The notes beneath the pieces are model-generated. The model saw nothing but the letters and a program-made list of their open reading frames with translations, did not search any database and was not told where the DNA came from. Shown piece after piece: positions 20,436 through 31,332 of a DNA stretch of 64,000 bases. The number at the start of each line of letters is the position of its first letter. Within the stretch, counting starts at the first letter, position 1. Location: positions 1 through 64,000 of the forward strand of contig NW_026042743.1 in NCBI RefSeq assembly GCF_023856365.1, given 5' to 3'. A program made the position numbers and the translations under genes. Origin of the DNA: Brienomyrus brachyistius. Lineage: Eukaryota > Chordata > Actinopteri > Osteoglossiformes > Mormyridae.

Positions 20436-20944
20436 TGTTTGGGATGTGCTTGACCGGCGTATACGACAGCGTGTACCAGTTCCCACTAATATCCAACAAC
20501 TTCGCACAGCCATTGAAGAGGAGTGGACCAACATTCCACAGGCCACAATTGACAATCTGATAAACTCTATGCGAAGAAGATGTGTTGCATTGCATGAGGC
20601 AAATGGTGGTCACACCAGATACTGACCGGTTCTGAGTCCCCAGACCCCCAATAAAGCAAAAAACTGCACATTCCAGGGTGGCCTTTTATTGTGGGCAGTA
20701 TAAGGTACACCTGTGCACTACCCATGATGTCAGATCAGCATCTTGATGTGGCACACCTGTGAGGTGGGATGGATTATCTCAGCAAAGCAGAAGTGCTCAC
20801 TATCACACATTTAGACTGATTTGTGAGAAATGTTTGAGAGAAATGGTAATATTGTGTATCTGGAATGAATTGTAGGTCTTTAAGTCCATCTCATGAAAAA
20901 TGGGAGCAGAAACAAGAGTGTTGCGTTTATATTTTTGTTCAGTA
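20436..20944 (+). mobile_element. Tc1 3' half, 5'-truncated (R1)
   Basis: Matches 7836-8344 at a constant offset of 12600; the one difference I noticed is GTATGAGG versus GCATGAGG. It keeps the transposase C-terminus (from VWDVLDRR to GGHTRY) and the intact right inverted repeat ending at TA. The left border joins head-block sequence at a short shared 'TGTTTG'. Confidence 0.92.
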
Positions 20945-21195
20945 TAGAATAAGCCCAGATTTATGTTTATTCAGTGGAGATAAGTACAACCTCTAAAGAT
21001 AGGCCTACACCCGTTTTGGCAGTGTCTCCGGATCCCATGACAAATAATGCCTTCAGTACATCCTCCTCAACCCACACTGAAAGCAGAAGTGCTATGGGCT
21101 TTGCAAACGGTTTGCCGACATCACTCCTATACGTCCAATGATGACATTCACACCGTCTCCAGGGTGATGTTCCCTGACTCGCAGGGTCACTTGTG

Positions 21196-23312
21196 GTAAA
21201 GATAAAACCGCTTTTCTTGCGCGATTTGGACTCGCTCCATATATTAAAAGGGAGCTTCGTTGTCATGTTTGACGTAAGTATGAACAGGACCATCAAAAGA
21301 AAACAACTGGATGTGCATGTCAGGTATTGGGTGAATTATGAGAATGGCTCTCGAGTGCAGTCCTGGTTCTGGGATCACAGTACATGAGCCACTCCACCGC
21401 TGAAGACTTACTGGAGAAGTTTAAGGTAAGCCATTCAATAACATTTAAACTCATTAACGAACCCATGATTTTTAAATATCCATGGTTTATCTTTACATGT
21501 GTTTAAATGGGAGAACCATATTTATTGGTAAGCATATTTTAAAGATTTTATTGCTGCTTCATGGCTTTTGCTGCAAAAAAAATAGTTCATTGAGGAAATA
21601 GAATGTTTAAGTGTTGTGTAGCAACATGTACAGCTGTTGTACAGGCAAAAACTCTGGCTCAGTCCAAAGGAGGTGGATATAGGAATGGCTGTCATCAAGG
21701 TGGGACTTCTGTGAATTCACTGGTATCTTTACATACAAATGTATCAAACAATTGTGAAGTAAAAAATATGTGAATAACATGGAGTTTGAGCTGGTTTGAT
21801 ATGTACAGCTGAGGTAGTGTTAACCTTGGGCTGAGTGTGCAGAAAGATTCTGGAAATTTGACAAACCATCTTTTTGTCAGAGACAGTCAGGAGCCAAAGG
21901 CAGTGGAAGTGACCTTGGTGTCCTTCAGATTAAAAAAAATTGCCAGATTGTGCTCTCAAAAATGTGCAAAAAGGCCTTGGATAAATGCCCTCTGAAGTAC
22001 TCGATTGTACATGAGATGACGTGCTTGGACCCAAACAAAATGCACACCAGCCAGATAACTGCCAGCAGAAAAGGAGAAATCTCATGCAGAAGTTTGCGCA
22101 GGAGAATCGGTTGGCAGGCAGGATATCTGCTGGTAAATCATAGGATAAGAATAGGATAGTTCAGAATATTATTTTTAAATTATGCTTTTCTTTTTTCACA
22201 TCTAACTGAATCAGGGACGGATTACAAACCGGGTTAGCGGGGCCGCTGCCCAGGGGCCCTTGGGGTGCAGGGGGCCCGTGGGCCCCAAGCCCAAAACAAT
22301 TTGCAACGCTTATCAGCAATGTATTTTCGTTTGTCTATTTTAGAGGGCCTACATTCTTTGATCCTCTGCCTACAAGGTCCCCTGACCCTATAGGGAGGGT
22401 GTTTGGCTGCCAAGGGCCCTTGACTTGTGGTGGTTGTGGTGGTGGTGCAGGTGGTGGTGGTGGGGGGGGGCCTCGCGAACGTTTTACCCAGGGGCCCACA
22501 CAACCCATAATCCGTCCCTGAACTGAATAGTGTTAACACGTAGATTTTAGCAGTATTTAGAAGACCGACTCTTGGTGTTTGAAAAGAAGCATCAGCCCAG
22601 TTATATTTTCTTTGATGAGCCTAGAGATATCTCAAGATTAAATTAAAATGATTGCACATTTATGGTATCATAGGAAAATTGGGTTATAAATCACTTTCCT
22701 ATTCTACATGTGATTCTGTGTATTGACATTGTTGATCTGCATCTAATCTACTGTAATTAATGTAATTACAGGTGATGCAATATCCCAGCAGTCTGATAAT
22801 CACCTGCACAATGAGGCAAAAGGCTTGGATTTTATATCCTTCATTCCTTCAGCACCATCCAAAGTTGATGTCTTTTTACATCAAAAAGTTAGTGGGCCTT
22901 ATCCTGACCTCTGGATGTTCTGCAAGAACTTGCTGCTGCTGTCCTATGGGCAAGCCGAAGTGGAACGAATAGAGGTGGAGACCTGCAACTTATCAGAGGA
23001 AACAGTTGTTGCACAGAGGCTTATATGCGACCATGTCAGAGTGTGTGGGGGAGCAACCAAAGCGCCTCTGACCAAAGGTGAAAGATGAGCGAAAAGCAAA
23101 AAAGAAAACTTGAGGAACTCAAGAGGAAGAGAGTCTCACTGGAAAGTGTATGTGAGAGTTTACAAAAGGATGCTGAGCACATGGCAGAGGAAGCAGAGAG
23201 TGCTGCTGGAACCAAAAGGGCAACATTACTTACCAAGTCCAATACTCTGAGCCGACGAGCGAAGGAGGAGAAAGAGCAGTTGGTGGTCTTAAATGCAGAT
23301 ACTGAAGAATAG
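21196..23312 (+). pseudogene. Broken multi-exon gene of a fish hAT-related family (R1)
   Basis: Three exon-like parts can be followed. Part A (about 21196-21425) reads KTAFLARFGLAPYIKREL, shifts frame to FDVSMNRTIKRKQLDVHVRYW, shifts again to SQYMSHSTAEDLLEKFK and ends at donor AAG|GTAAGC. Part B (21881-22132) reads IVLSKMCKKALDKCPLKYS, shifts frame near 22058 and ends at donor CTG|GTAAAT. Part C (from 22772, acceptor TTACAG) joins in frame as ISAG-DAISQQ and continues to VDVFLHQKV, GQAEVER and NLSEETVVAQRLICDHV. A coiled-coil tail (MSEKQKRKLEELKRKR) then runs in another frame to 23312. Polyadenylation signal AATAAA at 23480-23485. The A.VER segment plus following helix resembles the hAT dimerisation domain; the FS that normally follows ER is missing. 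At least four frame breaks or deletions mark it as dead. Confidence 0.6.
22212..22520. mobile_element. hAT-type MITE with perfect 8-bp target duplication (R1)
   Basis: Ends CAGGGACGGATTA and TAATCCGTCCCTG; flanks AACTGAAT at 22204-22211 and 22521-22528. No coding capacity; interior is GC-rich with GGGGCCC blocks and a (TGG)n run. Inserted in the intron between parts B and C of the broken gene. Confidence 0.9.
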
Positions 23313-24861
23313 GCTACTGAACTGTGACTCCTAACACATCAAGAGTGAATCGGTGGAAACAAAAATATTTAGGTTCTTTGCATTTTTGGAGTATTTTACT
23401 TTCTGTGCCTGTTTGTACATTGTTCACAGCCATAATACTTTATAATTACAAGGTAGTTTTATGTTAGAGCTCTTGCTCCAATAAATATGTGCCTTGTAAT
23501 TAACTAAATTCTAGGCTATTCAGTTTTTTTTGCCCTCGTGATGGTCGTGGGTTGTGAAAAAAGCCTTCTTCTTAGGGGTACCGCTGGGGCCAGCCGGGCG
23601 TATGTCGTGGCTTCAGTGAGTACTTATGTTTGTCATGCTGCCTGTGTACTTTATAGCGGCACAACATATTTCTGCAAATTGCATGCGTCAAATTGTCTGT
23701 CTCTCTTAAAAAATATGAAGTGTCACCAAAATTTTAAACGGGGAATCAATCTCAATGAAAAATATTCGTCAAGTAACGTTTCTAAAATAATATAGACATA
23801 CTAATAATTATATATTAATAAATCGGATGAACGATGCATCCCAAATTGTATCCGCTGCGCACTTCTTAATCAGGGCAATCGCATCGTGGAGGTTTCTGCA
23901 GACGCCCAAAAAGACTTACTTAAGAAAACTGTTGCATGATAATTTGTACCATTTTCAAGGGTGGGGGGCGTGCAGTAGATGCCCCCTTTATTTTTGTGCT
24001 TCTGCCGTTCAAACCGAGCAGCACTGAGTTTGTCATGGCACCTGACGCCAAATCTACTGCTTAGCTGCTACAGACAGAACTATCTTCAAATCACCACTAG
24101 GGGGTGTCAATGCTGCAGCTTCGTTCTATGGTTGATCTTTTTCAAAGACAGTTTTTTTTCTCTCTCTCCACATAATCAACTTAACTGATTAGCGTGCTTT
24201 CATAGTAATGGTTTTTAATCCGTGTTAATCTTCTGAACAATGACTAGTAAAGGTTCTATGAGGTTGTCCTACTTACTATGGATTTTAAGTTTTTTATCAA
24301 GGTGTTAAAACGTACCACAGTTGCCAGTCCTGTGTTTTATGTCTAGCAATTTGTACAGTTTCTTCAGTATAAACACATGCCATGATCTGTGAGAATCTCC
24401 TCCAGAACTCTGCATTTCCTCAAGATCTTTTTGTAATATTGCATCATGGCACTGCTCAGAACAACACAGATGGTGCATAACAACACAAGGGAGTACAAGA
24501 CAACATGGTGCAGAAACAGTGCGATACAAAGCAGGACAAAACTGGATGATACGTGGTCAGTGGTGGATAAAGTGCAGTAACAGCTGTACAGTGCAGCTGC
24601 CGTGGAAATGACTGTTACAGGGGATGCAAAAGCTGCAGGTTTGAATTGTTTGGCGAATGAAGCTGTTCATGAATCTGCTAGTCAGTGTTTGTGGATGGTG
24701 GTCAGAGTCCTGGATTATAGACTGAACCTTGTTACTGTGGCAGTTAAAGTACAGCTGGTCAATGGAGGGCAGTTCAGTGCGAATGATGTTCTTAACAGAC
24801 TTCGCAATGTACTGCCTTCCTGTCATGTGGCTCCACCATACCATAGTACTACTGTAAGAAC
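23313..24861. other. Unassigned part of unit R1
   Basis: Downstream of the broken gene. A 131-codon frame at 24602-24997 overlaps a 107-codon frame on the other strand; neither has recognisable features. A CACTAGGGGGTGTCA motif near 24092 is of a kind often seen in fish repeats. Nothing here can be assigned to a gene. Equivalent DNA lies in R2, R3 and R5. Confidence 0.4.
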
Positions 24862-25873
24862 TAGGGATGTAACGATACATTCAACTCACCATTTGATACG
24901 ATTCACGATTCTGAGTTCACGATACAATTTTCTCATTTTTTGCAGAATGAGCTGCAGACAAATATATTCAAAAATATTCTTATATTTATCTTTCTGAACT
25001 GTTGACACTGTTGTGAACAGTGCAACTGAATTTGAATAAAATACTGTTGAAAAAAATCCCAAATCAAAATAAGTAAATAAAAAAAAATAAATCAAATAAA
25101 TAAGCTAAGGTTTGCATGTGCAGCTTTTTAGCGTGCTTTGCCCTTTTAATAATCTTCACTCAGCTCACGGTGGTGCCAGTGGACCTGTTTGTGTATGTTA
25201 TCAGTCTATTACAATGTTTGCATGCAGTTTATGTCTTGTCTGTGCTTTTCTCGCTGTTTCCTCCTCGTTTGTGATTACCGGAAAGCTAATATGCTGCCAC
25301 ACCGCCAATTGAAGATCGGGCGGTGCGTCCATCCATCCATTTTCTGAAACCACTTAATCCCAACTGAGATCGCGGGGGAGACCGGAGCCTATCCCGGGAA
25401 CAAGGGGCGCAGACAGGAACCAAGCCCAGGCAGTCACCTACACACCGCAGGTCGCACACACTCACACAACTACAGGGCCAATTTAGACTCACCAGTCAAC
25501 CTATCCTGCATGCTTTTGGACCGTGGGAGGAACCTGGAGTCCCCGGCGAAAACGGGGAGAGCATGCGAACTCCACACAGAAAGGGCCCTGGACCGAAGCC
25601 AGCACTAACCACTGTGCCGTCCTCAGTTTCAAATTCATTCATCATCTCGCGTTCGCTCAAAACCAAAAACTGACGTACGATGTCGACGTGATACGCAGTG
25701 ACATCTGACGTCAAACTCACATTGTGAAATCAAATGTAATATTACACCAGTTTTTCTGTTAAAGTACTGTGAAGTACTCCTACAATAGTGATTCATTTTC
25801 CACATCAGCCGGTTTAAATCTTCATGCATTTGCACCGATTTTTAACTGATTTGTGATTCATCATTACATGCCA
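24862..25873. mobile_element. Degraded hAT-like element (R1), interrupted by a SINE
   Basis: The left end TAGGGATGTAACGATACAT and the complement of the right end (TGGCATGTAATGATGAAT) are related inverted termini of a kind common in fish hAT elements. The interior has no transposase. A minus-strand SINE sits at 25329-25622. Confidence 0.6.
25329..25622 (-). mobile_element. SINE-like retroposon, minus strand (R1)
   Basis: Reverse complement of the family at 16589 but more diverged: (CCAT)n at the left, TGCATGCTTTTGGACCGTGG and the head GGACGGCACAGTGG at the right. The breakpoint of the R4 deletion falls within its head. Confidence 0.8.
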
Positions 25874-26202
25874 GGGCCAGCAGCTCTGCATGGCTCGACC
25901 CTCATAAACATTCTCCACACATGCTGTTCAGGCAGTGGCCACAGAAATTCCCCCAGTGAACTTTATGCTTTCTGTCGGAGAGTATGCTGTGTTCTGGCCT
26001 TAAACCCTGCATACTACTTTGCAGACTTTGATCCTCTTAACAACAATTGGCATTTCTGGTGGCTGAATATCCATCCATCCGTCATCCAACTGCATGCTTA
26101 AAAGCTGTGAATAATAGTAATAATTCTTAAAATTGCAACTATCTAGAATTTCAGCCTAGTTACTCAGCTAAATTACTATTTAAACCTAGAATAATTTCTA
26201 TA

Positions 26203-26557
26203 AGGGGCGGCATGGTGGTGCAGTGGTTAGCACTGTCGCCTCACACCTCTGGGACCCGGGTTCGTGTCTCCGCCTGGGTCACATGTGTGTGGAGTTTGCA
26301 TGTTCTCCCCATGTCGTTGTGGGGTTTCCTCTGGGTACTCCGGTTTCCCCCCACAGTCCAAAAACATGCTGGGGCTAATTGGAGTTGCTGAATTGCCCGT
26401 AGGTGTGTGTGTGTGAGTGGATGGTGTGTGAGTGTGCCCTGCGATGGGCTGGCCCCCCATCCTGGGTTGTTCCCTGCCTCGTGCCCATTGATTCTGGGAT
26501 AGGCTCCGGACCCCCCGCGACCCAATAGGATAAGCGGTTTGGAAAATGGATGGATGG
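26203..26557 (+). mobile_element. tRNA-headed SINE-like retroposon (R1)
   Basis: Same family as 16589; target duplication ATAATTTCTATA at 26191-26202 and 26558-26569. The B-box region reads GGGTTCGTGTC, one change from the 16589 copy. A (TG)n expansion is near 26404. It overlaps no gene. Confidence 0.9.
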
Positions 26558-26569
26558 ATAATTTCTATA

Positions 26570-27761
26570 TGTGTGATAGAATCAAAAAATATTTTGTTTT
26601 ACATATAAATCTTCACAAGGTGTATTACACATGGTATTCCCCAGACACCGCCACCCCAACAGATGCTTTGTTTGTTAAGACAATAGCTCAGAAAGTGGTT
26701 GATCGATCTTTTGCAGCTTTTACCAAGGTTTGTACAAGCCAAAATTAAATTTTGAAACGGATCCCTGCCACACCCTGCCCTCCTGAACCTCCCGTTTCCT
26801 CCCTAGTGTGGTATAACGTGCCATGCCTGTTCCGCGTTTGTTTTACCTCTCCTTCCTGCCCTTGTGTTACTCATTTCAGGTGCCTCTAGTTTGCTCCCTG
26901 CTTAGCCTTGTATAAATGTGCTTCTCAGTCCTGCCTTTAATGTTGCTGCTGCTGTTTGCCTGTGTGTTCTTCCCTGCTTATGATTCCCCCGTGATCCAGT
27001 TGTGATCCAGTTGTCTTCATATCATGTATTCACATTCCTCAGCTGAGAGTGAACAAAGTTCTGTGGAAAGTATCTGACTACAGATAGACTTTCACCCAGT
27101 TCTCTGCGGGAGCTCTGATTACAGAGTGACTCCCCGACTACTTCTGAAGCCCTTCCTTAAGTATCCAGACCAGGTGATGGCATGTTTCTGAAGACTGACT
27201 AATTTCGGTCAATGGTTAATTTTAGGGGCATTGCTGACCTTGGTTCTCAAGTCCCCAGCCAATCAGATCACTTTAGGGGGTGGTTGTAATTCCCTTGTTC
27301 TACCATGAGAGAATCTCTCTCAGTTTGGTGGGTTGAGCCGAAGTTTCTGTATTTCTCTTAGGAAAAGCTATACTGCCTTAAATCTGAGAGTATAATACTC
27401 CTCGTCTCATGCCTATTCAAACGAGACCAAACATGCGTGTATTTGTCCCTAACATCTATGTGTGCTGAGTTATCCTGTTTATAGTGGAAAAGGTGTCTGT
27501 GTCTGGAGGCTGACAGCTGTTGTTGCTGTGGATTGATTGTGGAACTCTGGTCACTCCGGGGGTGAAAGGTCTTGCTTTTTCTGTGCTGCTCCAGTTATTC
27601 CTATCCAGTCTCTCAGGAGCCGGCAGGCCTTTGCCTTCCTTAAAAGGGGTGGTTTGACGAGTTGAGTCCAGTCTTGCCTGGGCCAGCGGAGCTCTGAAAT
27701 AGACTGATGCAGGCTGATCAGAGTTGGGGCCTGCAGGACCTATAAGTTTTATGTCCTTACA
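26570..27761. other. Unassigned part of unit R1
   Basis: Contains T/C-rich DNA (26760-27000), a CCAATCAGATCA motif near 27258 and a minus-strand 107-codon frame (27456-27779). I do not recognise that frame. It may include LTR-like or promoter-like sequence but no boundary is visible. Confidence 0.35.
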
Positions 27762-29006
27762 GAATGTAAGTGGCATCATACTAAACTAGTGGTGTTCGAA
27801 CTAGCATGGAAAGAGGCTATGGGTAGCTACAAAAAGGCTCTTAGTGCCGCCAAATCATTTAGTATCTATCAGAACTAATTGAAATAAACAAAAATAATCC
27901 TAGATTCCTATTTACTATGGTGTCCAAGCTGACTAATAACCAGACCACTGGTTATTTTCCAGTGACGACTTTATGAAACTTTTTGACCAAAAATATGCTC
28001 AATTAAACAGAACATTTTGAATATTGAATATTGGTTAACCAGTCAGAACTGATGTACTTAATTTTATCTTCAAATTCATCTACTTGTATGCTAGAACCTG
28101 TTCCATCAAAATTATTCAGCGATGCTCCCAGCATTGATTGAACCGCTACTAGCAATAGTTAAACTAAAACATATAATCATATTACCCCAATTTTATCTTC
28201 ACTGCACTGGCTGCCAGTTAGATTTCGTGTTGACTACAAAACACTGCTCTTAACCTATAAAGCTGTAAATGGTCTTGCACCGCAGTATGTGAGTGACCTC
28301 ATTTGCGTTCCGAATCATACACTTAGATGACGAGATGGAGGTATTCTATCCGTACCCAGAATAAAGAACATTACCTTTGGGGGAAGAGCATTTGCTCATA
28401 AAGCACCACAGCTATGGAATAAACTTCCTATTAGTGTTCGGAACTCAGACACAATCTCTGCTTTTAAGTCAAGGCTTAAGATGTACCTCTTTCGCCAGTC
28501 TTTTGGATAGTTAAATCTTCTTTTCTAAGGTGAATGGGAAATCTGGAGGTTCATAGTTATTTGAGATTGAAGGGGAAAGGGGGGATTGGTGCTGTCGTCC
28601 TGCCACTCTCGCCGATCACTTAAGCTGTGGATGGGAGGTGGCTTGACGCCAAAACCTCTGTAAACCCTCATGCCTGTGCTTCCTTCCAGGTCACTCTTTT
28701 AGGCAGGCTGTCATAGTTGCTTTAGTCCTGCCGGTTAGGTGTAGGGCAATAACTCTTCTCCATCTTCTCTTTTTCGAGCTGATACCGAGCCGACTACACC
28801 GTGTGAACCCGCACCTGGACTCCTGGATATAACTACATGAAACCAACTGGGACTTTATAACTATATGAACTCTAATGAATGTCAATGTAAATGCAGTTTC
28901 ATGCTCCTTGGTCGCCCAGAGGAGGATGGGGTCCCCTTCTGAGTCTAGGTTCCACTCAAGGTTTCTTCCTGCTAGAGGGAGTTTCCTTGCCACTGTCGCC
29001 TCAGGC
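27762..29006 (+). mobile_element. LINE remnant with reverse-transcriptase core deleted (R1)
   Basis: From 27762 the translation CKWHHTKLVVFELAWKEAM and YKKALSAAKS, then NNPRFLF, matches the linker between endonuclease and reverse transcriptase of fish L2/Rex-type LINEs. About 28179-28510 encodes the usual C-terminus (SSLHWLPVRFRVDYKTLLL, one stop, then FGGRAFAHKAPQLWNKLP and SAFKSRLKMYLF). Catalytic palm motifs are missing between these. The 3' tail continues to about 29006 and joins the AT-rich MITE array directly. Confidence 0.75.
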
Positions 29007-29051
29007 TTTTAAATATAAATATAAATATATAAAATATATAAAATATATTTT

Positions 29052-29125
29052 TGGCCACAACCGGGATTCGAACCCCGGTCTCCCGTGTGAAAGGCGGCGA
29101 TCTTACCACTACACTATCCAGCAAC
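29052..29125 (-). tRNA. tRNA-Glu(TTC)-like copy 1 (A1)
   Basis: First copy after the LINE tail; sequence core as at 19467. Confidence 0.5.
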
Positions 29126-29322
29126 TATATAATATAAGGGAGATTTACGGGAAAATACTAATACGGGAGGACGGCGGGAAAGAGAAGTAAAATACGGTAG
29201 TTTCCCGGCCAAAACGGGAGGCTCCAGTATCCCTTACATTTTAAGACAGGAAATATAAAATAATATAAATTATATAAAATATAATATAAATATAAATATA
29301 TAAAATATATAAAATATATTTT

Positions 29323-29396
29323 TGGCCACAAACGGGATTCGAACCCCGGTCTCCCGTGTGAAAGGCGGCGATCTTACCACTACACTATCCAGCAAC
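29323..29396 (-). tRNA. tRNA-Glu(TTC)-like copy 2 (A1)
   Basis: Carries CACAAACGGG instead of CACAACCGGG on the plus strand, which breaks one T-stem pair. Confidence 0.45.
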
Positions 29397-29622
29397 TATA
29401 TAATATAATATATATATATATATATATATTATAAGGGAGATTTACGGGAAAATAATACGGGAGGACGGCGGGAAAGAGAAGTAAAATACGGTAGTTTCCC
29501 GGCCAAAACGGGAGGCTCCAGTATCCCTTACATTTTAAGACAGGAAATATAAAATAATATAAATTATATAAAATATAATATAAATATAAATATAAATATA
29601 TAAAATATATAAAATATATTTT

Positions 29623-29696
29623 TGGCCACAACCGGGATTCGAACCCCGGTCTCCCGTGTGAAAGGCGGCGATCTTACCACTACACTATCCAGCAAC
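29623..29696 (-). tRNA. tRNA-Glu(TTC)-like copy 3 (A1)
   Basis: Core as at 19467; preceded by the longest TA expansion of the array. Confidence 0.5.
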
Positions 29697-29899
29697 TATA
29701 TAATATAAGGGAGATTTACGGGAAAATACTAATACGGGAGGACGGCGGGAAAGAGAAGTAAAATACGGTAGTTTCCCGGCCAAAACGGGAGGCTCCAGTA
29801 TCCCTTACATTTTAAGACAGGAAATATAAAATAATATAAATTATATAAAATATAATATAAATATAAATATAAATATATAAAATATATAAAATATATTTT

Positions 29900-29973
29900 T
29901 GGCCACAACCGGGATTCGAACCCCGGTCTCCCGTGTGAAAGGCGGCGATCTTACCACTACACTATCCAGCAAC
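29900..29973 (-). tRNA. tRNA-Glu(TTC)-like copy 4 (A1)
   Basis: Last copy before the R2 head. Confidence 0.5.
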
Positions 29974-30572
29974 TATATAATATAAGGGAGATTTACGGGA
30001 AAATACTAATACGGGAGGACGGCGGGAAAGAGAAGTAAAATACGGTAGTTTCCCGGCCAAAACGGGAGACTTGACAGCTATGGCTGTCTCTGGCCACGCC
30101 CCCTACAGTCGGTCCGGCCCCTGTTCGCGTGTTCGCGAAAACGACTTCATTTATTTTCTTATTGATTTATCGACAGACTTTTTAGACGTTATAATAACAA
30201 CACTCTATTGATCCCCCTCTTACTGTCCATGATACACAATGACGAGACACATGTTCACTAATGACGAGAACTATTCTATTTTTCATGCCGGGGGTCCTTC
30301 AAATCTTACATTTACAAATCTTGTTCTTGTTCTCTGCTTTCTCCTTTCTCGTTCCCGTAGATATATATTATTATACGGAGATTTACGGAGTCTTCAAAGA
30401 CGGTCCGGCTCCAGCTCAAGGATCACTGTTGCTGTGGTGTAGATCAGCTGATCTGTAGTAGTCTTCTACGTACATCTTCTAGTAGACCTTCTGAGGGTAC
30501 TTCACGCATTCTTGGTCGGAGGGTCCAGGTTTCCAGCTTAGCTTATTTCTTATTTCTCAGGTCAGCTGCTCT

Positions 30573-31081
30573 TGTTTGGGATGTGCTTGACCGGCGTATA
30601 CGACAGCGTGTACCAGTTCCCACTAATATCCAACAACTTCGCACAGCCATTGAAGAGGAGTGGACCAACATTCCACAGGCCACAATTGACAATCTGATAA
30701 ACTCTATGCGAAGAAGATGTGTTGCATTGCATGAGGCAAATGGTGGTCACACCAGATACTGACCGGTTCTGAGTCCCCAGACCCCCAATAAAGCAAAAAA
30801 CTGCACATTCCAGGGTGGCCTTTTATTGTGGGCAGTATAAGGTACACCTGTGCACTACCCATGATGTCAGATCAGCATCTTGATGTGGCACACCTGTGAG
30901 GTGGGATGGATTATCTCAGCAAAGCAGAAGTGCTCACTATCACACATTTAGACTGATTTGTGAGAAATGTTTGAGAGAAATGGTAATATTGTGTATCTGG
31001 AATGAATTGTAGGTCTTTAAGTCCATCTCATGAAAAATGGGAGCAGAAACAAGAGTGTTGCGTTTATATTTTTGTTCAGTA
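30573..31081 (+). mobile_element. Tc1 3' half (R2)
   Basis: Copy of 20436-20944; no difference noticed. Confidence 0.92.
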
Positions 31082-31332
31082 TAGAATAAGCCCAGATTTA
31101 TGTTTATTCAGTGGAGATAAGTACAACCTCTAAAGATAGGCCTACACCCGTTTTGGCAGTGTCTCCGGATCCCATGACAAATAATGCCTTCAGTACATCC
31201 TCCTCAACCCACACTGAAAGCAGAAGTGCTATGGGCTTTGCAAACGGTTTGCCGACATCACTCCTATACGTCCAATGATGACATTCACACCGTCTCCAGG
31301 GTGATGTTCCCTGACTCGCAGGGTCACTTGTG

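Larger units (their letters stand above)
19931..30067. repeat. Large tandem unit R1 (10137 bp)
   Basis: Runs from 'gacttgacagctatggctg' to the same phrase at 30068. Order: head block, Tc1 3' half, broken hAT-related gene, hAT MITE, degraded hAT element with inverted SINE, SINE, LINE remnant, tRNA-like array A1. R2, R3 and R5 are near-perfect copies; R4 is shortened. Confidence 0.95.
29007..30067. repeat. Array A1: 4 tRNA-like MITE units
   Basis: Unit spacing 271, 300 and 277 bp, the differences coming from (TA)n and (ATATAAA)n runs. Confidence 0.9.

Noticed and set aside
20967..21296. 109-codon minus-strand frame repeated in the full units
   Set aside because: It overlaps the plus-strand exon remnants of the broken hAT-related gene, which explain the sequence better.
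24602..24997. 131-codon frame found in R1, R2, R3 and R5, seemingly conserved
   Set aside because: Conservation only reflects the near identity of the duplicated units. The opposite strand is also open and no domain is visible.
29381..29631. 83-codon minus-strand frames rich in Y, I and F within the arrays
   Set aside because: They read through the (ATATAAA)n tracts and the tRNA-like sequence and are not credible proteins.
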